Source: Heliocidaris erythrogramma
Taxonomy: Eukaryota > Echinodermata > Echinoidea > Camarodonta > Echinometridae
Direction: 5' to 3'
Assembly: GCA_025617745.1 (NCBI GenBank)
Contig: CM046870.1
Coordinates: 6,449,618 to 6,513,617 of the forward strand
DNA: 64,000 bases
Shown: piece after piece, positions 60,840-64,000 of the stretch
How the letters are laid out: the number at the start of each line of letters is the position of its first letter
Numbering within the stretch: the stretch's first letter is position 1
The notes under the pieces: model-generated
Databases searched by the model: none
Seen by the model: the letters and a program-made list of their open reading frames with translations, nothing else
Told to the model about the DNA's origin: nothing
Translations under genes and position numbers: made by a program

Positions 60840-62863
60840 AACGGTAAGCAAATATTCTCACATATTTGATTTAACTTACTTTAAGGGAAGGTTGAGTTCT
60901 GGGAAAGGTGAAAAATAATTTGTGAGCTTTCTTTTATGTCAGTTTGGAAGAACATCATAGTAGAAAAATCCCCTGAAAAGGATTGCTCTTCAAATGCTCT
61001 CATATTCGAAATATGATTAGAAATAGTTGGAACATTAGGGCCGAACGTTCATGCCACTTTTGTGTGTAGTCCCATATGCCCATTTCTGTGTGCAGTACAT
61101 GTGCTTTTCAGCGAGATAGTGTCAATTTCTAATCTCTTTGAGAGAGTTTCTTTCACAATGTAATTGCATGACGAGAACGAAAGTTTATCTTTAAAGATAT
61201 AGTTGAGTGATGGATATGCAATTGCATTGTGAAAAATACCATCTAGAAGTTATTGAGAAAGGGTGATTGAGTAATAGATATGGCTGCATGGAAGAATAAT
61301 TTGAAATGTGATGCTTTGTTTCGCTTTTTTCTTTGGAACCGAGTTCATATCATTTTCTCATACATGAATGAGTAAGATACTGCATAAATTGTGGATGTGA
61401 CTTGCTATGTGTCATCATTTTCCAGAAAGGTTTGAGTTATATGATCTGAATGTGGAATTGTACATTGAATGTTTGCAGGTGATGTCAAAACTGTATTCAT
61501 CATTAAATTTCAGTTTTGTTCATATTATAGTTTATGTGAAATGTACACGTAGCATAATGAAACATGGTTTACATTTAAGTTCTCTCCCTGAATGAGATTT
61601 GTAGATAATTGTACATCATTTTTACACCATATTTGCAATGTGAGGGTTACAAAAACAGACTTCCCATGAAGAAAACACTAGACATGTACTCTCACAAAAT
61701 GAGACAAAAATAGTTCATGTAACATGCTCCTTTCTTGCAATATGTTGTATACACAGCAGAAGGGCACAAACAAATGCATGGCCTGCAGATAATAATTTCT
61801 GGAAATAAGCTTTAAAAAGTTTTGCCTACATCTATGCTGTACATATCGGTCCATACATTATCATGTTACTTTAATACAATGATACATTTTGCAGGTTAGA
61901 ACTTCTTTCTTTTTATCCTTCCATTATAAAAGTAAAAAGGCTGTAAAACTTAACAGTTTATGTCCGTGCCTTCCGCGGGGCATTAGATATATGATTTACA
62001 GGTACTTTGTTACTTACTGTCTTTGTAAGATATGCGCAGTGGAAATTGTAATAAGGGGACTTGATGTAATTTGTCCCTGAAATGGTAAACAGAGCTCTTG
62101 AAAGTGTAGGCTCTGGGATATATATAATTTGATTGGATCACTGTTTGGCATGCCAAATTGGGCATGTAAAGAAAATCAATCATTTCCGAGAACAGAAAAT
62201 TGCACTTATTCGGACCATGAACTTGGTGGCAAAGCAAGAAAATGGATGCTCGAATGTCACAGTAAAGGTATTTTTTATGCCTCCAACCACCGAAGATGGC
62301 GCTAGAGCCATTATTTTGTTGTGTAACGCTTTTGTGACTCCTGTGTCGTGTAATTATTCCACAATCTACTGGTATAGCTCACCTTTTATTTATTTGGTGG
62401 TAATTAAAAACAATATATATTTGTTAATTGGTTTTTTTTTTAAATAGATGCTCAAATGTCCCAGTTCTGGTATTTATTTTAGTGCCCTCGTAACTTAACT
62501 TCATTCATTCATCCACCATCTAACGGTATAGCTCACCTTGTATTTAAAGCACATGGCTCATATTAAGACTAAGATAAACTTGGTTTCACTTTTTTAGGCC
62601 TCTCACTTATGGAGCACCAAATGTCAACGTCTTTATGTCGCGTCAATTGCTGTAATTCTGTATTAACAAATGGAATAACCAATAGAAACCAGTCATGAAA
62701 TGAAAAATGAGAAATTGATTTCAAGTTGACATGACTTTTCTTCCTTCATTTAGATACAGACTTCTGGTGATTTTTATGGGATGAAGAAATTGTTGTTGAT
62801 ATCATTTCTTTATTTCAAGAAAAGTAGAATACAATACATAAGGTAAACATAACATTACATAAG
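60840..62863 (+). other. TRRAP 3' UTR and downstream flank
   Basis: No further coding. 60890-61200 is repeat T copy 3. An ATTAAA at 61502-61507 could serve as a weak polyadenylation signal; no AATAAA was seen in the first kilobase. The UTR end cannot be fixed from sequence. No other structure seen up to the MITE at 62864. Confidence 0.45.
60890..61200 (+). repeat. Dispersed repeat T, copy 3
   Basis: AATAATTTGTGAGCTTTCTT, AAATCCCCTGAAAAGGATTG and TTCTTTCACAATGTAATTGC, the same order as 54665-55060. It lies directly after the stop codon and so may be part of the mRNA 3' UTR. Confidence 0.6.
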
Positions 62864-63136
62864 GCCAAAAAAAAAAATTGTTGTATTGGCGTAACAGGTC
62901 TCTGAAAAATAGGGTCGGTAGGTCGGGATTTTTTTTTTTTTTTTTTTTTTTTACGACAGTATAGTACATAATACACGCAGCTAGTTCTGTCCGCAACACT
63001 TCCAGGTTTTTCGATCGCGATCGCAAAGGCAGCATGATACGCGATATCGATAGCCAAAAAAAAAAAAAACCTAGGGTCGGCGACATTTTTAGGGTCGGGC
63101 GGGTTACGCCAATACAACAATTTTTTTTTTTTGGCC
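62864..63136. mobile_element. MITE C, copy 2, TAA target duplication
   Basis: GGCCAAAAAAAAAAA end, then TTGTTGTATTGGCGTAACAG, and the inverse at the right (GTTACGCCAATACAACAA). TAA at 62861-62863 and 63137-63139. About 90 percent like copy 1 at 10554, with a shorter GATCGC repeat. 273 bp. Confidence 0.88.
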
Positions 63137-64000
63137 TAAGGTGCTCCATAAATCACTTGACTTGGTTCCACTGGGCTTAACTTTGTCCACTAAAGTTTAA
63201 CTTAAGTTTAAATTCCTCTACCTCTATGAATACGAGCCCATGGCATAAATCTAATCCATGGACCTCTACTTCTTGCCCGTATGTATTTTTCATGCATGAC
63301 ATGCCCAATGCTAATGCCTGTGACTGGCCACTATTATTAAATTATCCAATTATTAGAAGTTACCATGGTGCGGTCATCCCTTAGGGGGTTGTTTTATATG
63401 ATTTCTTTCAGCAAAAGAGTTGTTAGTAAGATTGACCATCAGAAATTTATAAAAATTGTGAAAATTACCCAGGATGAAAATTCGAGCACCAATGAATGAT
63501 TAAGTAATTCTGAATTTTCTTCCATAATTTTTTTTAAATTGGTGCTGCATAACTTTTTAGTGGTGCCTGAATAGTACTCTAGGAGATGAGAGTTGTTTTT
63601 GTTTTGTTTTTTTCATTATATGTAGATGTACATGTATATGCATTAGCAAATTTGCTTTAGTGATCATCAGTATATAAAGGCCATTTTCTTGTCTCCCTTG
63701 AGTGGTCTTTCTGTACAGGTGTCACTGTTGTTAATGAGTACCAATTGCCAAACAGTATTTTTCTCTACATGTTAGATGTTCCATGTTGCTATACTATATC
63801 CAAATTATGGGCTTCAAATATTACTTTTGTAAGGAGATATTGCAAGTTTAAGTGCACTCTCGGGAAAGCTAAAAGCGACTTGTCAGTAAACTAGTCGATG
63901 CACCTGTATGTGCTCGCAAAGATTAGGGCCCTCGCATTTATCACCCAACTCCAAGTTTTGTTTGGCGCAAGCATTTTCATGTTTTCCTTTCCTTCATACA
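63137..64000. other. Downstream flank with repeat W fragment
   Basis: 63660-63735 has CAGTATATAAAGGCCATTTT, CTTGTCTCCCTTGAGTGGTC and TACAGGTGTCACTG of repeat W. The rest shows no gene, RNA or clear repeat. Confidence 0.5.

Noticed and set aside
62815-63120. Minus-strand frame repeated at 10591-10824 (MLYWRNPPDPKN) as a gene family
   Set aside because: Both lie wholly inside MITE C; the shared peptide reflects the shared transposon.
1-64000. Retrovirus-like, LTR or Polinton-type elements
   Set aside because: No long terminal repeats, capsid, integrase or polymerase segments were seen; only LINE ends, SINEs and DNA elements.

Overview
The window is animal nuclear DNA carrying one multi-exon gene on the + strand: the orthologue of TRRAP, the very large pseudokinase scaffold of the SAGA and TIP60/NuA4 histone acetyltransferase complexes. 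I traced 73 coding exons, from 327 to a stop codon at 60837-60839. They follow human TRRAP (recalled from memory) almost without gaps, from about residue 215-220 to the last residue, WHPWL. About 3,759 residues are encoded here; the first 5' exons lie upstream of base 1. Protein divergence and repeat content suggest an invertebrate deuterostome, most likely a sea urchin. That is an inference, not a proven identification.

Layout: 327-43998 encodes the long HEAT-type solenoid, including a Thr/Pro-rich loop (exon 7) and an acidic linker (exons 47-48). Roughly 42-55 kb encodes the FAT region, with an extra Ser/Thr-rich linker (exons 62-63) that human TRRAP lacks. 55.1-60.2 kb encodes the PI3K-like pseudokinase domain, in which the catalytic GDRHxxN and DFG positions are replaced. 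The last exon encodes the FATC tail. 60840-64000 is 3' UTR or flank with repeats. All splice junctions join in frame except for one extra base inside exon 7, probably in a run of seven Cs.

Introns hold many small transposons: inverted-repeat MITEs with CWG, TWA or TA target duplications, foldback palindromes, a 1.7-kb TA-flanked element with a second element nested in it, tRNA-derived SINEs (one complete with a 12-bp target duplication), two copies of an Alu/7SL-like SINE, two LINE 3' ends, and GAT, CT and CTGT microsatellites. I saw no RNA gene, CRISPR array, retrovirus-like element or second protein gene.

The most unusual signal is that TRRAP exon-intron boundaries are repeatedly duplicated in tandem. 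Two arrays carry 6 and 4 extra copies of a 3' splice site plus the start of its exon. One carries 3 extra copies of an exon end plus its 5' splice site. At least four further loci hold decayed copies of the same kind. In every case I checked, use of an extra copy would run into an in-frame stop, so these are decoy splice sites that the gene must ignore or uses to make non-productive transcripts.
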